Positions 49,445 to 58,235 of a stretch of 64,000 nt of DNA are shown here, in pieces. The notes beneath the pieces are model-generated. The model did not search any database. It was given only the letters and a program-made list of their open reading frames with translations, and was not told where the DNA came from. The translations under genes and the position numbers were made by a program. Numbering within the stretch: position 1 is the first letter of the stretch; each line of letters starts with the position of its first letter. This stretch comes from Nocardioides sp. Root140 (GTDB lineage Bacteria > Actinomycetota > Actinomycetes > Propionibacteriales > Nocardioidaceae): contig NZ_LMFI01000002.1 in the NCBI RefSeq assembly GCF_001426745.1, forward strand, positions 95,706 through 159,705. Direction: 5' to 3'.

Positions 49445-52171
49445 GTGGCACACAAGTTGGTGATCGTCGAGTCCCCCGCCAAGGCCCGCACCATTGCGGG
49501 TTACCTCGGCGCGGGATACGTCGTCGAGTCGTCGATCGGCCACATCCGTGACCTTCCGAACAACGCGGCCGACACCCCGGCGAAGATCAAGGACAAGCCG
49601 TGGGGCCGCCTGGCGGTCGACGTCGAGCACGACTTCACGCCCTACTACGTCGTCCCGCGTGACAAGAAGAGCCACATCACCAAGCTCAAGGGCTTGCTGA
49701 AGGACGCCGACGAGCTCTTCCTCGCCACCGATGAGGACCGCGAGGGCGAGGCCATCGCGTGGCACCTCCTCGACGAGCTGAAGCCGAAGAACATCCCGGT
49801 CAAGCGGATGGTCTTCCACGAGATCACCAAGGCCGCGATCCTGGCCGCCGTCGAGAACCCCCGCGAGATCGCGATGGACCTCGTCGAGGCCCAGGAGACC
49901 CGCCGCATCCTCGACCGCCTCTACGGCTACGAGGTCTCGCCGGTCCTGTGGCGCAAGGTGATGAGCGGTCTCTCCGCCGGCCGCGTGCAGTCGGTGGCCA
50001 CCCGCCTCGTGGTGGACCGCGAGAAGGAGCGGATGGCCTTCCGCTCCGCGTCCTACTGGGACATCGACGGCTCCTTCGACGCCGGCGCCGGTCTCGACCC
50101 GCGCATCTTCCCGGGCAAGCTGCACTCCATCGACGGTTCGCGGGTCGCCCGCGGCTCCGACTTCGGCGACGACGGCCAGCTCAAGGCGTCCAGTGCCAGC
50201 AAGTCCGTCGTACACCTCGACCGCGCCCGTGCCGAGGCCCTGGTCTCGGGTCTCCAGGACACGACGTACGACGTCCGTTCGGTCGAGTCCAAGCCCTACA
50301 AGCGGTCGCCGTACGCCCCGTTCCGCACGACCACGCTCCAGCAGGAGGCCAGCCGCAAGCTCGGCATGAGCGCCTCCGGCACCATGTCGGTGGCGCAGCG
50401 CCTCTACGAGAACGGCTTCATCACCTACATGCGTACCGACTCCACGACGCTGTCGGGGTCGGCGATCGGTGCCGCCCGCGACCAGGTCCGCGAGCTGTAC
50501 GGCGCCGAGTACCTCCCCGACAAGCCGCGGGTCTATGCCTCGAAGGTCAAGAACGCCCAGGAGGCGCACGAGGCGATCCGTCCCGCCGGCGAGAGCTTCC
50601 GTACCCCGGCGCAGACCGGCCTGACCGGTGAGCAGTTCCGGCTCTACGAGCTGATCTGGATGCGCACAGTCGCCTCCCAGATGAAGGACGCCGTCGGCAA
50701 CTCGGTCTCGATCCGCTACGGCGGGGCCGCCACCTCGGGCGAGGACGTCGTGTTCTCCTCGAGCGGCCGAGTGATCACCTTCCACGGCTTCCTCAAGGCG
50801 TACGTCGAGGGCACCGACGACAAGGCCGCCGCACGTGACGACCAGGAGACCCGCCTGCCGCTGCTCGTGGAGGGCAACCGGGTCACCGCGGCGTCGCTGC
50901 AGGCCCAGGGCCACGACACGAAGCCGCCGGCCCGCTTCACCGAGGCCACGCTGATCAAGGAGCTCGAGGAGCGCGAGATCGGCCGCCCGTCGACGTACGC
51001 CTCGATCATCGGCACGATCCTGAACCGCGGCTACGTCTACAAGAAGGGCACCGCGCTGGTGCCGGCCTGGCTGGCGTTCTCCGTGGTGCGGCTGCTGACC
51101 GACCACTTCACCCGGCTGATCTCCTACGAGTTCACCGCCGGCATGGAAGACATCCTCGACGACATCGCCGGTGGCCGCCGCGACCGCAACACCGAGCTGG
51201 CCGAGTTCTACTACGGCTCCGACAAGGTCGCCGGGCTGCACCCGCTGGTCAACGGCCTCGGTGACATCGACGCCAAGGAGCTGGCGACCTTCCCGGTCGG
51301 CGGACCCGACAGCGGCATCGCGCTGCGCGTCGGCCGCTACGGCCCCTACCTCGAGGGCCCCGGCGACGACGGGGCGCCGGCCGGCAAGCGGGCCAACGTG
51401 CCCGACGACCTGCCGCCCGACGAGCTGACCATGGAGAAGGCCAAGGAGCTCCTGGCCAACCCGGCCGGCGAGGAGATCCACCTCGGCGAGCACCCCGAGA
51501 CCGGCCTGACCGTGGTCGCCAAGAACGGTCGCTACGGCCCGTTCGTCACCGAGGTGCTGCCCGAGGACGCTCCGAAGAAGGCCAAGCCGCGCACCGGCTC
51601 GCTCTTCAAGTCGATGTCGCTCGACACCATCTCGCTCGACGACGCGGTCAAGCTGCTCTCACTGCCGCGGGTGGTCGGCGAGGACGCCGAGGGTGTCGAG
51701 ATCACCGCGCAGAACGGTCGCTACGGTCCCTACCTGAAGAAGGGCACCGACTCCCGGTCGATCGACTCCGAGGAGAAGCTGCTCTCGATCACGCTCGACG
51801 AGGCGCTGGCGATCTACGCCCAGCCCAAGCAGCGTGGTCGCGCCGCGGCCGCCCCGCCGCTCAAGGAGCTCGGGCCCGACCCGGTCTCGGGCCAGCCCGT
51901 GGTGGTGAAGTCCGGTCGTTTCGGTGACTACGTGACCGACGGCGAGTACAACGCCACCCTGCGCAAGGACGACACCGTCGAGGCGATCACCATCGAGCGC
52001 GCGGCCGAGCTGCTGGCCGAGCGTCGCGAGAAGGGCCCGGCGAAGAAGACGGCCAAGAAGGGCGCGAAGAAGGCCCCGGCGAAGAAGACCGCCAAGACCT
52101 CCGCCAAGAAGGCTGCGGCCAAGAAGACGACGAAGAAGGCTGCGGCGAAGAAGACTGCCAAGAAGGCGTGA
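49445..52171 (+). CDS. topA: DNA topoisomerase I
   Basis: A 908-residue type IA topoisomerase that relaxes negative supercoils. The TOPRIM domain has E9 and the DxD of ATDEDREGE (D96, D98). The catalytic tyrosine is Y328 in FITYMRTDST. Four topoisomerase C-terminal repeats (GRYGPYL, GRYGPFV, GRYGPYL, GRFGDYV) replace zinc fingers. A lysine/alanine-rich tail of about 45 residues (AKKTAKK repeats) is typical of actinobacterial TopA and aids processivity. GTG at 49445 follows AAGGAGA. Confidence 0.97.
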   Translation: MAHKLVIVESPAKARTIAGYLGAGYVVESSIGHIRDLPNNAADTPAKIKDKPWGRLAVDVEHDFTPYYVVPRDKKSHITKLKGLLKDADELFLATDEDREGEAIAWHLLDELKPKNIPVKRMVFHEITKAAILAAVENPREIAMDLVEAQETRRILDRLYGYEVSPVLWRKVMSGLSAGRVQSVATRLVVDREKERMAFRSASYWDIDGSFDAGAGLDPRIFPGKLHSIDGSRVARGSDFGDDGQLKASSASKSVVHLDRARAEALVSGLQDTTYDVRSVESKPYKRSPYAPFRTTTLQQEASRKLGMSASGTMSVAQRLYENGFITYMRTDSTTLSGSAIGAARDQVRELYGAEYLPDKPRVYASKVKNAQEAHEAIRPAGESFRTPAQTGLTGEQFRLYELIWMRTVASQMKDAVGNSVSIRYGGAATSGEDVVFSSSGRVITFHGFLKAYVEGTDDKAAARDDQETRLPLLVEGNRVTAASLQAQGHDTKPPARFTEATLIKELEEREIGRPSTYASIIGTILNRGYVYKKGTALVPAWLAFSVVRLLTDHFTRLISYEFTAGMEDILDDIAGGRRDRNTELAEFYYGSDKVAGLHPLVNGLGDIDAKELATFPVGGPDSGIALRVGRYGPYLEGPGDDGAPAGKRANVPDDLPPDELTMEKAKELLANPAGEEIHLGEHPETGLTVVAKNGRYGPFVTEVLPEDAPKKAKPRTGSLFKSMSLDTISLDDAVKLLSLPRVVGEDAEGVEITAQNGRYGPYLKKGTDSRSIDSEEKLLSITLDEALAIYAQPKQRGRAAAAPPLKELGPDPVSGQPVVVKSGRFGDYVTDGEYNATLRKDDTVEAITIERAAELLAERREKGPAKKTAKKGAKKAPAKKTAKTSAKKAAAKKTTKKAAAKKTAKKA

Positions 52172-52207
52172 GGCCACCAGTGGGTGGCACCTCATAGGGT
52201 GTACGAC

Positions 52208-52858
52208 GTGACGTCACCGGGCAGTTATTCAAGTGTGGGCGTCTTCGTCTGCTTCGAGGGTGGCGAGGGCGCCGGCAAGTCGACCCAGTCGACGCTGCTG
52301 CGGGCGTGGCTCGAGGAGCAGGGCTACGCCGTCGTCCTCACCTTCGAGCCGGGCGACACCGCGGTCGGTCGCCAGATCCGGCAGATCGTGCTCGACCCGG
52401 CGACCGGCGAGCTGTCCCACCGCACCGAGGCGCTCCTCTATGCGGCCGACAAGGCCGAACACATCGACACCGTGGTCTCGCCGGCGCTGGCCCGCGGCGA
52501 GGTCGTGATCACCGACCGCTACGTCGACTCCGCACTGGCCTACCAGGGCGCCGGCCGTGACCTGGTCGTCGACGAGGTCGAGCAGGTCAATCGTTGGGCC
52601 ACCCACGACCTGCGTCCGCACCTCACCGTCGTGCTCGACCTCGAGCCGCAGCACGGGCTCGGCCGTTTCACCGAGCGCGACCGCATCGAGGGCGAGACCG
52701 ACGACTTCCACCAGCGGGTGCGCGGGGCGTTCCTGCGGATGGCCGAGGCCAACCCCGATCACTACCTCGTGTGTGACGCCCGGCTGCCGATCGACGCGAT
52801 CGCCAAGGCGGTGCGCGAACGCGTCGAGCCGATGCTGGGCCAGGCGGCACGCCGATGA
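52208..52858 (+). CDS. tmk: Thymidylate kinase
   Basis: 216 residues. It phosphorylates dTMP to dTDP. P-loop FEGGEGAGKST, then TFEPGDT, the DR motif TDRYVDSALAYQG and a lid-like RFTERDRIEGE segment. GTG at 52208 lies 7 nt after TAGGGT (leaderless), supporting it over the more upstream frame; GTG at 52235 is less likely. The stop overlaps the holB start by 4 nt. The topA-tmk-holB order is conserved in actinobacteria. Confidence 0.94.
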   Translation: MTSPGSYSSVGVFVCFEGGEGAGKSTQSTLLRAWLEEQGYAVVLTFEPGDTAVGRQIRQIVLDPATGELSHRTEALLYAADKAEHIDTVVSPALARGEVVITDRYVDSALAYQGAGRDLVVDEVEQVNRWATHDLRPHLTVVLDLEPQHGLGRFTERDRIEGETDDFHQRVRGAFLRMAEANPDHYLVCDARLPIDAIAKAVRERVEPMLGQAARR

Positions 52859-54045
52859 CCAGCACGACACAACCCGCGACGCGGCCCGGCGACGTCTGGA
52901 GCAGCCTGGTCGGGCAGCGGCCGGTGATCTCCGCGCTGCGCACGGCCGCCGGGGGCCACGGCATGAGCCAGGCGTTCCTCTTCACCGGCCCTCCAGGCTC
53001 CGGGCGCTCCAACGCCGCGATCGCCTTCGCCGCGGCCCTGCAGTGCGAGAGCGACGCCGGCCCGGGGTGCGGGGTGTGCCACTCCTGCCACACGGTGCTG
53101 GCCGGCTCCCACGCCGACGTCTCGGTGATCCGCACCGAGCGCCTCTCCATCGGCGTCGACGAGGTGCGTGACCTGGTCCGCCGCTCGGCACTCGCCCCGG
53201 TCGGCCGGCGTTGGCAGATCCTGATCGTCGAAGACGCAGACCGGCTCACCGAGCAGGCCTGCAACGCCCTGCTCAAGGCCATCGAGGAGCCGACCGACCG
53301 CACCGTCTGGATGCTCTGCGCGCCCACCGTCGACGACGTGCTGCCGACGATCCGCTCGCGGTGCCGGCTCGTCACGCTGTCGACCCCGTCGACCGCCGAC
53401 GTCGCGTCGTTCCTCGTGCGCACCCTCGGGGTCGGCGAGGCCAAGGCGTCGTACGCCGCACGCGCCAGCCAGGGCCACATCGGGCGGGCCCGAGCGCTGG
53501 CCACCGACGAGGCCACCCTCAACCGGCGACGCGACGTCGTGTCGATGCCGGTGACCCTCACCTCGCTCGGTTCCGCGATGACCGCGGCCACCAACCTGCA
53601 CGAGGTGGCCAAGGAGGAGGCCGAGGCGATCACCGCCGAGCTCGACGTGCGTGAGAAGTCCGACCTCGACACGACGTACGGCGTGGTCGACCGCGGCCGA
53701 CGACCGCGCGAGTACAACCCGGCCCTCTCCGCACTGGAGAAGGGGCAGAAGACCCGGGCCAAGCGCCGGGTCCTCGACGTCATCGACCGTGGGCTCATGG
53801 ACCTCGTCTCGGTCTACCGCGACGCCCTCGTGATCGCCACCGGCGCCGGCACCGACCTGGTCAACGAGGAGCTGCGGCGTGACCTCGACCGACTGGTCCG
53901 GGTGACCACGCCCGAGGAGAACCTCCAGCGGATCACCGCGATCTTCACCGCCCGCGAGCAGATGCTCGAGTTCAACGTGCCGCCCGCCCTGGCGCTGGAG
54001 TCCATGATGGTCGCCCTGCGCCTGCCCGAGGGGACCCGTCCGTGA
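52855..54045 (+). CDS. holB: DNA polymerase III delta-prime subunit
   Basis: 396 residues. Clamp-loader AAA+ fold with GQRPVISALRTA, zinc-binding CESDAGPGCGVCHSC and the trans-acting SRC motif (TIRSRCRLVTL). The P-loop reads GPPGSGRSN, arginine in place of the catalytic lysine, which fits delta-prime being a non-hydrolysing subunit. The C-terminal collar domain is the usual helical part. It is co-translated with tmk. The next gene starts 16 nt downstream. Confidence 0.94.
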   Translation: MTSTTQPATRPGDVWSSLVGQRPVISALRTAAGGHGMSQAFLFTGPPGSGRSNAAIAFAAALQCESDAGPGCGVCHSCHTVLAGSHADVSVIRTERLSIGVDEVRDLVRRSALAPVGRRWQILIVEDADRLTEQACNALLKAIEEPTDRTVWMLCAPTVDDVLPTIRSRCRLVTLSTPSTADVASFLVRTLGVGEAKASYAARASQGHIGRARALATDEATLNRRRDVVSMPVTLTSLGSAMTAATNLHEVAKEEAEAITAELDVREKSDLDTTYGVVDRGRRPREYNPALSALEKGQKTRAKRRVLDVIDRGLMDLVSVYRDALVIATGAGTDLVNEELRRDLDRLVRVTTPEENLQRITAIFTAREQMLEFNVPPALALESMMVALRLPEGTRP

Positions 54046-54061
54046 CCCAGGAGAAGCCAGC

Positions 54062-55630
54062 GTGAAACGAATCGTCGCCATCGTCTGCCTCGCCGTCCTG
54101 GTGCTGTTCGTGGTCGGCACCACGGTGTGGAACCTCGCCCTCGACAACGAGGACGACTCGTCCGGCACGATCGGCGAACCGGCGGTCCCCGACGACGAGA
54201 ACGGTTCGGTGACCGGTGGCGACCAGGCGGCTCCCGATCCCGCGCTCCAGACCTTCTACGACCAGCGGGTCGACTGGTCGGCCTGCGGTGCCCGCAAGTG
54301 CGCGACCATCAAGGTGCCGCTCGACTATGACGACCCGACCGGCGCGACGATCGACCTCAACCTGCTGATGCGCCCGGCCGACGACGACGCCGGCAAGGTC
54401 GGCTACCTGGTCGTCAACCCGGGCGGCCCCGGCGCACCCGGCACCAGCTACGCCGACCAGGCCGACTATGCGTTCGGCGACCCGGTGCGCCAGAAGTTCG
54501 ACATCGTCGGCTTCGACCCGCGCGGCACGGGCAAGAGCTCGCCGGTCGACTGCCTCAGCGACGCCCAGCTCGACCGCTACATCGCCGGGGACCCCGACCC
54601 CGACACCCCCGCCGAGGTGAAGGCGTTCCGGCAGTGGAACCTGCGCATGGGCGCGGGCTGCAAGAGGCTCAGCGGTGACGTCGCGGCCCACGTCTCGACG
54701 GTCGAGGCCGCCCGTGACATGGACGTCCTGCGCGCTGCCCTCGACGAGGACAAGCTGACCTACTTCGGTGCGTCGTACGGCACGAAGCTCGGTGCGACGT
54801 ACGCCGACCTGTTCCCCGACCGCTCCGGCCGGCTCGTGCTCGACGGCGCCGTCGACGTGTCGCTGAGCTCGAAGCAGGCCAGCCTCGGCCAGGCCGAGGG
54901 CTTCCAGCGGGCGCTGACGGCGTACGTCGACGACTGCGTGGACGGCGGCGACTGCTACCTCGGTGACACCCGTGCCGCGGCACTGAAGACGATCAAGGAC
55001 TTCCTGGCCGGGGTCGACCGGAAGCCGATGACGGTGGGCAGCCGACAGCTCGCCATCGGCAACGCGTTCTACGGCATCGTGGCGCCGCTCTACAACGCCG
55101 ACTACTGGACGCTGCTCGACAACGCCCTAGGCGACGCCCTCGACGGCGACGGCACCGGGCTCCTGCAGCTCTCCGACCTCTACTCCTCGCGCAACGCCTC
55201 GGGCGGCTACGACGACAACAGCTCCGAGGCGATCTTCGCGATCAACTGCCAGGACGACCCGTCGTTCACCCCGATCCGCAAGGTGCCCTCCACGTTCGCC
55301 GCGTTCCGCAAGGCGTCGCCGACCTTCGGCGAGGTCTTCGCCTGGGGCATGGCGGGCTGCGAGGGCTATCAGGGACCCAAGCCGGCCAAGCGTCCGCCGC
55401 TCACCGCCGCCGGTGCCGACCCGCTGCTGGTGGTCGGTACGACGCGCGACCCGGCCACGCCCTACGAGTGGGCCCAGGCGCTGGCCAAGCAGCTCGACCC
55501 GGCGATCCTGGTCAGCCGCGACGGTGACGGCCACACCGGCTACAACATGGGCAACGACTGTGTCGACGACGTGATCGAGTCCTACCTGATCGAGGGCGAG
55601 GTCCCCACCGCCGACGTGGAGTGCAAGTAG
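54062..55630 (+). CDS. Secreted/anchored alpha/beta hydrolase, tripeptidyl-aminopeptidase-like
   Basis: 522 residues. An N-terminal signal anchor (MKRIVAIVCLAVLVLFVVGTT-type) precedes an acidic linker and an alpha/beta hydrolase of the SlpD/SlpE/TAP group: oxyanion NPGGPGAPG, nucleophile elbow GASYGTKLG, and a C-terminal TAP-like domain with TRDPATPYEWA and DGHTGYN (aspartate and histidine of the triad). M. tuberculosis Hip1-type relatives process cell-envelope proteins; others are peptidases. It begins 16 nt after holB and is probably co-transcribed. Two hairpins follow. Confidence 0.9.
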   Translation: MKRIVAIVCLAVLVLFVVGTTVWNLALDNEDDSSGTIGEPAVPDDENGSVTGGDQAAPDPALQTFYDQRVDWSACGARKCATIKVPLDYDDPTGATIDLNLLMRPADDDAGKVGYLVVNPGGPGAPGTSYADQADYAFGDPVRQKFDIVGFDPRGTGKSSPVDCLSDAQLDRYIAGDPDPDTPAEVKAFRQWNLRMGAGCKRLSGDVAAHVSTVEAARDMDVLRAALDEDKLTYFGASYGTKLGATYADLFPDRSGRLVLDGAVDVSLSSKQASLGQAEGFQRALTAYVDDCVDGGDCYLGDTRAAALKTIKDFLAGVDRKPMTVGSRQLAIGNAFYGIVAPLYNADYWTLLDNALGDALDGDGTGLLQLSDLYSSRNASGGYDDNSSEAIFAINCQDDPSFTPIRKVPSTFAAFRKASPTFGEVFAWGMAGCEGYQGPKPAKRPPLTAAGADPLLVVGTTRDPATPYEWAQALAKQLDPAILVSRDGDGHTGYNMGNDCVDDVIESYLIEGEVPTADVECK

Positions 55631-55656
55631 CTTCCTCGGTGTGAGGGAGTGGGGAA

Positions 55657-55740
55657 CGAGCGCCCTTCGAGAGGGCTCGTCGCTTCGTTGGTGGATGCTG
55701 GTCGTCTCGGCGCCTTGCAACAGCCATGAGCCACCAACGA
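55657..55740. terminator. Terminator pair between the hydrolase and LysR genes
   Basis: A short hairpin at 55657-55679 (CGAG-C-GCCCT / AGGGCTCG with a TCGAG loop) is followed by a wider perfect 10-bp inverted repeat TCGTTGGTGG (55685-55694) / CCACCAACGA (55731-55740). They separate convergent genes. Confidence 0.6.
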
Positions 55741-55755
55741 GTGTTCCCAGGCTGG

Positions 55756-56673
55756 TCAGATCGGCTCCGCGATCGCCTGGATCCGCGCGGTCGCCAGCTC
55801 GATCATCAGCTTCGCGGCGGGGGAGAGCGTGGCCCCCACCCGGTGCACGATCGCGATGGTGTCGACCTGACGCGGTCGCAGCGACACGAACCCGGCCTTG
55901 GGTGCCAGCCGGGGGAGCAGCGAGTCCGCCGCACCGCGCGGGATCACCGAGTCGGCCAGTCCCATGCCGACCAGCTCGACGGCGGTCTCGACGTCCTCGA
56001 CCTCGATGCGGGTCTGTGGGTTCAGGCCGGTCTCGTGCATCATCCCGCGCAGCACGATCCGGGTGGAGTCGTCGGCGCGCCAGGTCGTCTCGGGCATCAC
56101 CAGTGACGCCTTCGCGAGCCGCTGTGCGGTCACCGGGGTGCGCAGCCGTTCGGGATGGGCGCTGATGTAGACCAGCTCGTCGTGGGCCACCGGGGTCACG
56201 GTCATGCCCTCGCTGCTGACCTGCGGTACGGCGATCATGGCCGCCTCGATGCGACCGCGGCGGAGGTCCTCCTGGACGTCGGAGGAGTTCTGGCCGACGA
56301 GTTCGACGCGGACGCCGGGATGCCGTTCGAGCACGTCGGCGATCAGCGAGGCGCCGGCGTACAACCGGGCGGTGCCGAACATGCCGAAGCGGATCGTGCC
56401 GGTCTCGAGGGCGGTCACCGACTGCACCGCGCGCCTGGCCTCCTCGGCGGACTCGACGGTCCGCTCGGCGTGCGGACGCAGGGTCTCGGCCGCGGCCGTG
56501 GGCGTGACGCCGCGACCGACCCGGGCGAAGAGCTGCACGCCGAGCGTCTTCTCCAGCGTGCGGATCTGCTCGGAGATCGAGGGCTGGGCGTAGCCGAGGT
56601 GCTCGGCGGCCGCGGTCAGTGAGCCGCGTTCATAGACGGTGAGGAAGCAGCGCAGCTGGTGCAGGGAAAGCAT
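55756..56673 (-). CDS. LysR-family transcriptional regulator
   Basis: 305 residues. N-terminal winged helix (LHQLRCFLTVYERGSLTAAAEHLGYAQPSISEQIRTLEK-type) with a 20-residue linker helix, then a type 2 periplasmic-binding-like effector domain beginning GTIRFGMFGTARLYAG. ATG at 56673 follows an AAGGGAG site. It is divergent from a small zinc-ribbon gene; the 117-bp gap holds GGTTG/CAACC inverted elements of the T-N11-A kind. The effector is unknown. Confidence 0.92.
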   Translation of the reverse strand: MLSLHQLRCFLTVYERGSLTAAAEHLGYAQPSISEQIRTLEKTLGVQLFARVGRGVTPTAAAETLRPHAERTVESAEEARRAVQSVTALETGTIRFGMFGTARLYAGASLIADVLERHPGVRVELVGQNSSDVQEDLRRGRIEAAMIAVPQVSSEGMTVTPVAHDELVYISAHPERLRTPVTAQRLAKASLVMPETTWRADDSTRIVLRGMMHETGLNPQTRIEVEDVETAVELVGMGLADSVIPRGAADSLLPRLAPKAGFVSLRPRQVDTIAIVHRVGATLSPAAKLMIELATARIQAIAEPI

Positions 56674-56790
56674 AGGGACTCCCTTGAGGATCTACAGGAA
56701 AGAGAGGCTACCCCTATTGGTTGTTCTGTCGGAGAATTGGTAGTGCCAGTTTCAACCAACCGGCATCAACGAGACCTTGAGGGGGTCACC

Positions 56791-56997
56791 ATGTTCGTCA
56801 ACCACTGCACCGCATGCGACCAGAAGATGCTGATCTTCCCGAGCCAGGTCACGGGCATGGCCCAGATCGACGGCGTCACCGCAATGACCTACACCTGCTG
56901 GTGCGGCTCCGAGCAGCTCTGGCACAACGGCACCACGGGCGGACAGTCCGAGGTCGCTGCCAAGCCCGCCGCCAAGACTGCCGCCAACGCGGCCTGA
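56791..56997 (+). CDS. Small zinc-ribbon-like protein
   Basis: 68 residues. Two cysteine pairs (HCTACDQ near the start and TCWCGSE in the middle) form a probable zinc knuckle, followed by an alanine/lysine-rich tail (AAKPAAKTAANAA). Role unknown; similar short proteins are common in actinobacteria. ATG at 56791 follows GAGGGGG. The upstream in-frame extension crosses the LysR promoter and is rejected. A hairpin terminator follows. Confidence 0.75.
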   Translation: MFVNHCTACDQKMLIFPSQVTGMAQIDGVTAMTYTCWCGSEQLWHNGTTGGQSEVAAKPAAKTAANAA

Positions 56998-57016
56998 TCC
57001 ACCGGATCCTCCCCCT

Positions 57017-57044
57017 CGACGACCGGCTCCGGGGCCGGTCGTCG
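57017..57044. terminator. Terminator after the zinc-ribbon gene
   Basis: A perfect 11-bp stem CGACGACCGGC / GCCGGTCGTCG with a TCCGGG loop, 19 bp after the stop codon. Confidence 0.75.
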
Positions 57045-57051
57045 ATCTGAT

Positions 57052-57113
57052 TTCGACGGGCGGCGCCAGTCACCGTATACTTCCCCGGGTTGTCCGGGAT
57101 CCGTCCCGGACAA
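57052..57113 (+). promoter_or_regulatory. tRNA-Thr promoter and leader hairpin
   Basis: TTCGAC (57052-57057), an 18-nt spacer and TATACT (57076-57081) form a housekeeping-type promoter. A 10-bp hairpin TTGTCCGGGA / TCCCGGACAA (57090-57113) lies between it and the tRNA, probably in the 5' leader removed by RNase P. Confidence 0.65.
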
Positions 57114-57116
57114 CGC

Positions 57117-57192
57117 GCCGCCTTAGCTCAGTCGGTAGAGCGAATCACTCGTAATGATTAGGTCGTCAGTTCGATTCTGACAGGCGGCTCCA
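57117..57192 (+). tRNA. tRNA-Thr (anticodon CGT)
   Basis: A complete cloverleaf of 76 nt. Acceptor GCCGCCT / AGGCGGC, D-arm GCTC / GAGC, anticodon stem AATCA / TGATT with loop CTCGTAA (anticodon CGT, reading ACG), T-arm GTCAG / CTGAC with TTCGATT, discriminator T and an encoded CCA. It has its own promoter and is followed by a palindromic terminator. Confidence 0.96.
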
Positions 57193-57198
57193 CCACGC

Positions 57199-57222
57199 AA
57201 CGACCTCCCTAGGGAGGTCGTT
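57199..57222. terminator. tRNA terminator
   Basis: A fully self-complementary 24-mer AACGACCTCCC-TA-GGGAGGTCGTT, with the pairing extended outward by ACGCA / TGCGT across one bulge. It begins 7 nt after the tRNA 3' end. Confidence 0.8.
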
Positions 57223-57263
57223 CTGCGTTTCCGCGGCACGTTCCACGCCACTAACCTCGGGTC

Positions 57264-58235
57264 ATGCCCTCCCTCGTCGTCTCCCGCAGGCGACTGCTGG
57301 TGACCGGCCTGGTCGCGCCGGCCGCCTGGTCGTTGGCCGGGTGCCTCGGTGACGACTGGTCCGACCTCGCGGACGTCGACCTGACCCTGGCCACCGGCAA
57401 CCCGGGCGGCGTGTTCATGCGGTACGGCGAGGCGCTGGCGACCGTGCTTGCCCGCCGCCTCGACGGGCTCACCGCGAGGACCATCGCGACTGATGCGTCG
57501 GTGGAGAACCTGCGCCTCGTCGCCGAGGGCGGAGCGGACCTCGGGTTCTCGCTCGGCGACACCGCCTCGGACGCCAGCAGAGGCAACGGCAGCTTCGCGG
57601 AACCACTGGACGTGCAGGCGCTGACCCGCTCCTACGACAGCTTCGTGCACCTCGTGGTCAGGGCCGACTCGCGCATCACCGCGGTGAAGCAGCTGGCCGG
57701 ACGCCGCGTCGGTCTGGGTGCGCTGTCGTCGGGAACGCGGGTCACCGCCGAACGCATCCTGGGCCGCAACGGCCTCAGCCTCGACGACGTGTCGGCCTCG
57801 GGCCAGTCACTGCAGGACGACACCGCGGCCCTCGAGGCGGGTGACCTCGACGCGTTCTTCTTCGTCAGCGGGCTGCCGAACGAGGCGGTGCTCGACCTGA
57901 GTCGGCGTACGACGATCCGCCTGGTCGATCTGTCCGAGTCCGTCGACCCGATGGCCGAGACCTACGGCCCGGAGTACGTCGACGGTCTGGTGCCGGCCTC
58001 GACGTACGACCTGCCCGACGTGGTGCCGACGGTCAGCGTGAAGAACTACCTCGTCGTGTCGTCGGGCATGTCGGACGACGTGGCCTACGCCGTCTGCCGG
58101 GTGATCTTCGAGGCGCAGGACGCGATCGACCGGATCGCACCGGGTGTGCCGCAGCCGAACCTGAATGCGGCGATCTTCACCAGCCCGCTCGACCTGCACC
58201 CCGGCGCGCTGCGCTACTTCAGGGAGCGGGGCTGA
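57264..58235 (+). CDS. TAXI-family substrate-binding lipoprotein (first of two)
   Basis: 323 residues. The N-terminus SRRRLLVTGLVAPAAWSLAGC combines a twin-arginine-like motif with a lipobox, so it may be exported folded and lipidated. The TAXI core has LATGNPGGVFMRYGEALA, ATDASVENLRLVAEGGADLGF and VGLGALSSGTRVTAE. It stands apart from the permease, next to a kinase/regulator pair, which suggests a sensing role (inference). ATG at 57264 lies 6 nt after TAACCT (leaderless). Its 3' end overlaps the convergent kinase gene by 22 bp. Confidence 0.9.
   Translation: MPSLVVSRRRLLVTGLVAPAAWSLAGCLGDDWSDLADVDLTLATGNPGGVFMRYGEALATVLARRLDGLTARTIATDASVENLRLVAEGGADLGFSLGDTASDASRGNGSFAEPLDVQALTRSYDSFVHLVVRADSRITAVKQLAGRRVGLGALSSGTRVTAERILGRNGLSLDDVSASGQSLQDDTAALEAGDLDAFFFVSGLPNEAVLDLSRRTTIRLVDLSESVDPMAETYGPEYVDGLVPASTYDLPDVVPTVSVKNYLVVSSGMSDDVAYAVCRVIFEAQDAIDRIAPGVPQPNLNAAIFTSPLDLHPGALRYFRERG

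Noticed and set aside
52020..52171. Lysine/alanine repeats at the TopA end as a separate element
   Set aside because: A basic repetitive tail is the normal actinobacterial topoisomerase I C-terminus.
52855..54045. Loss of the P-loop lysine in HolB as an anomaly
   Set aside because: Delta-prime subunits do not hydrolyse ATP, and I recall the same GSGRS loop in other actinobacteria.
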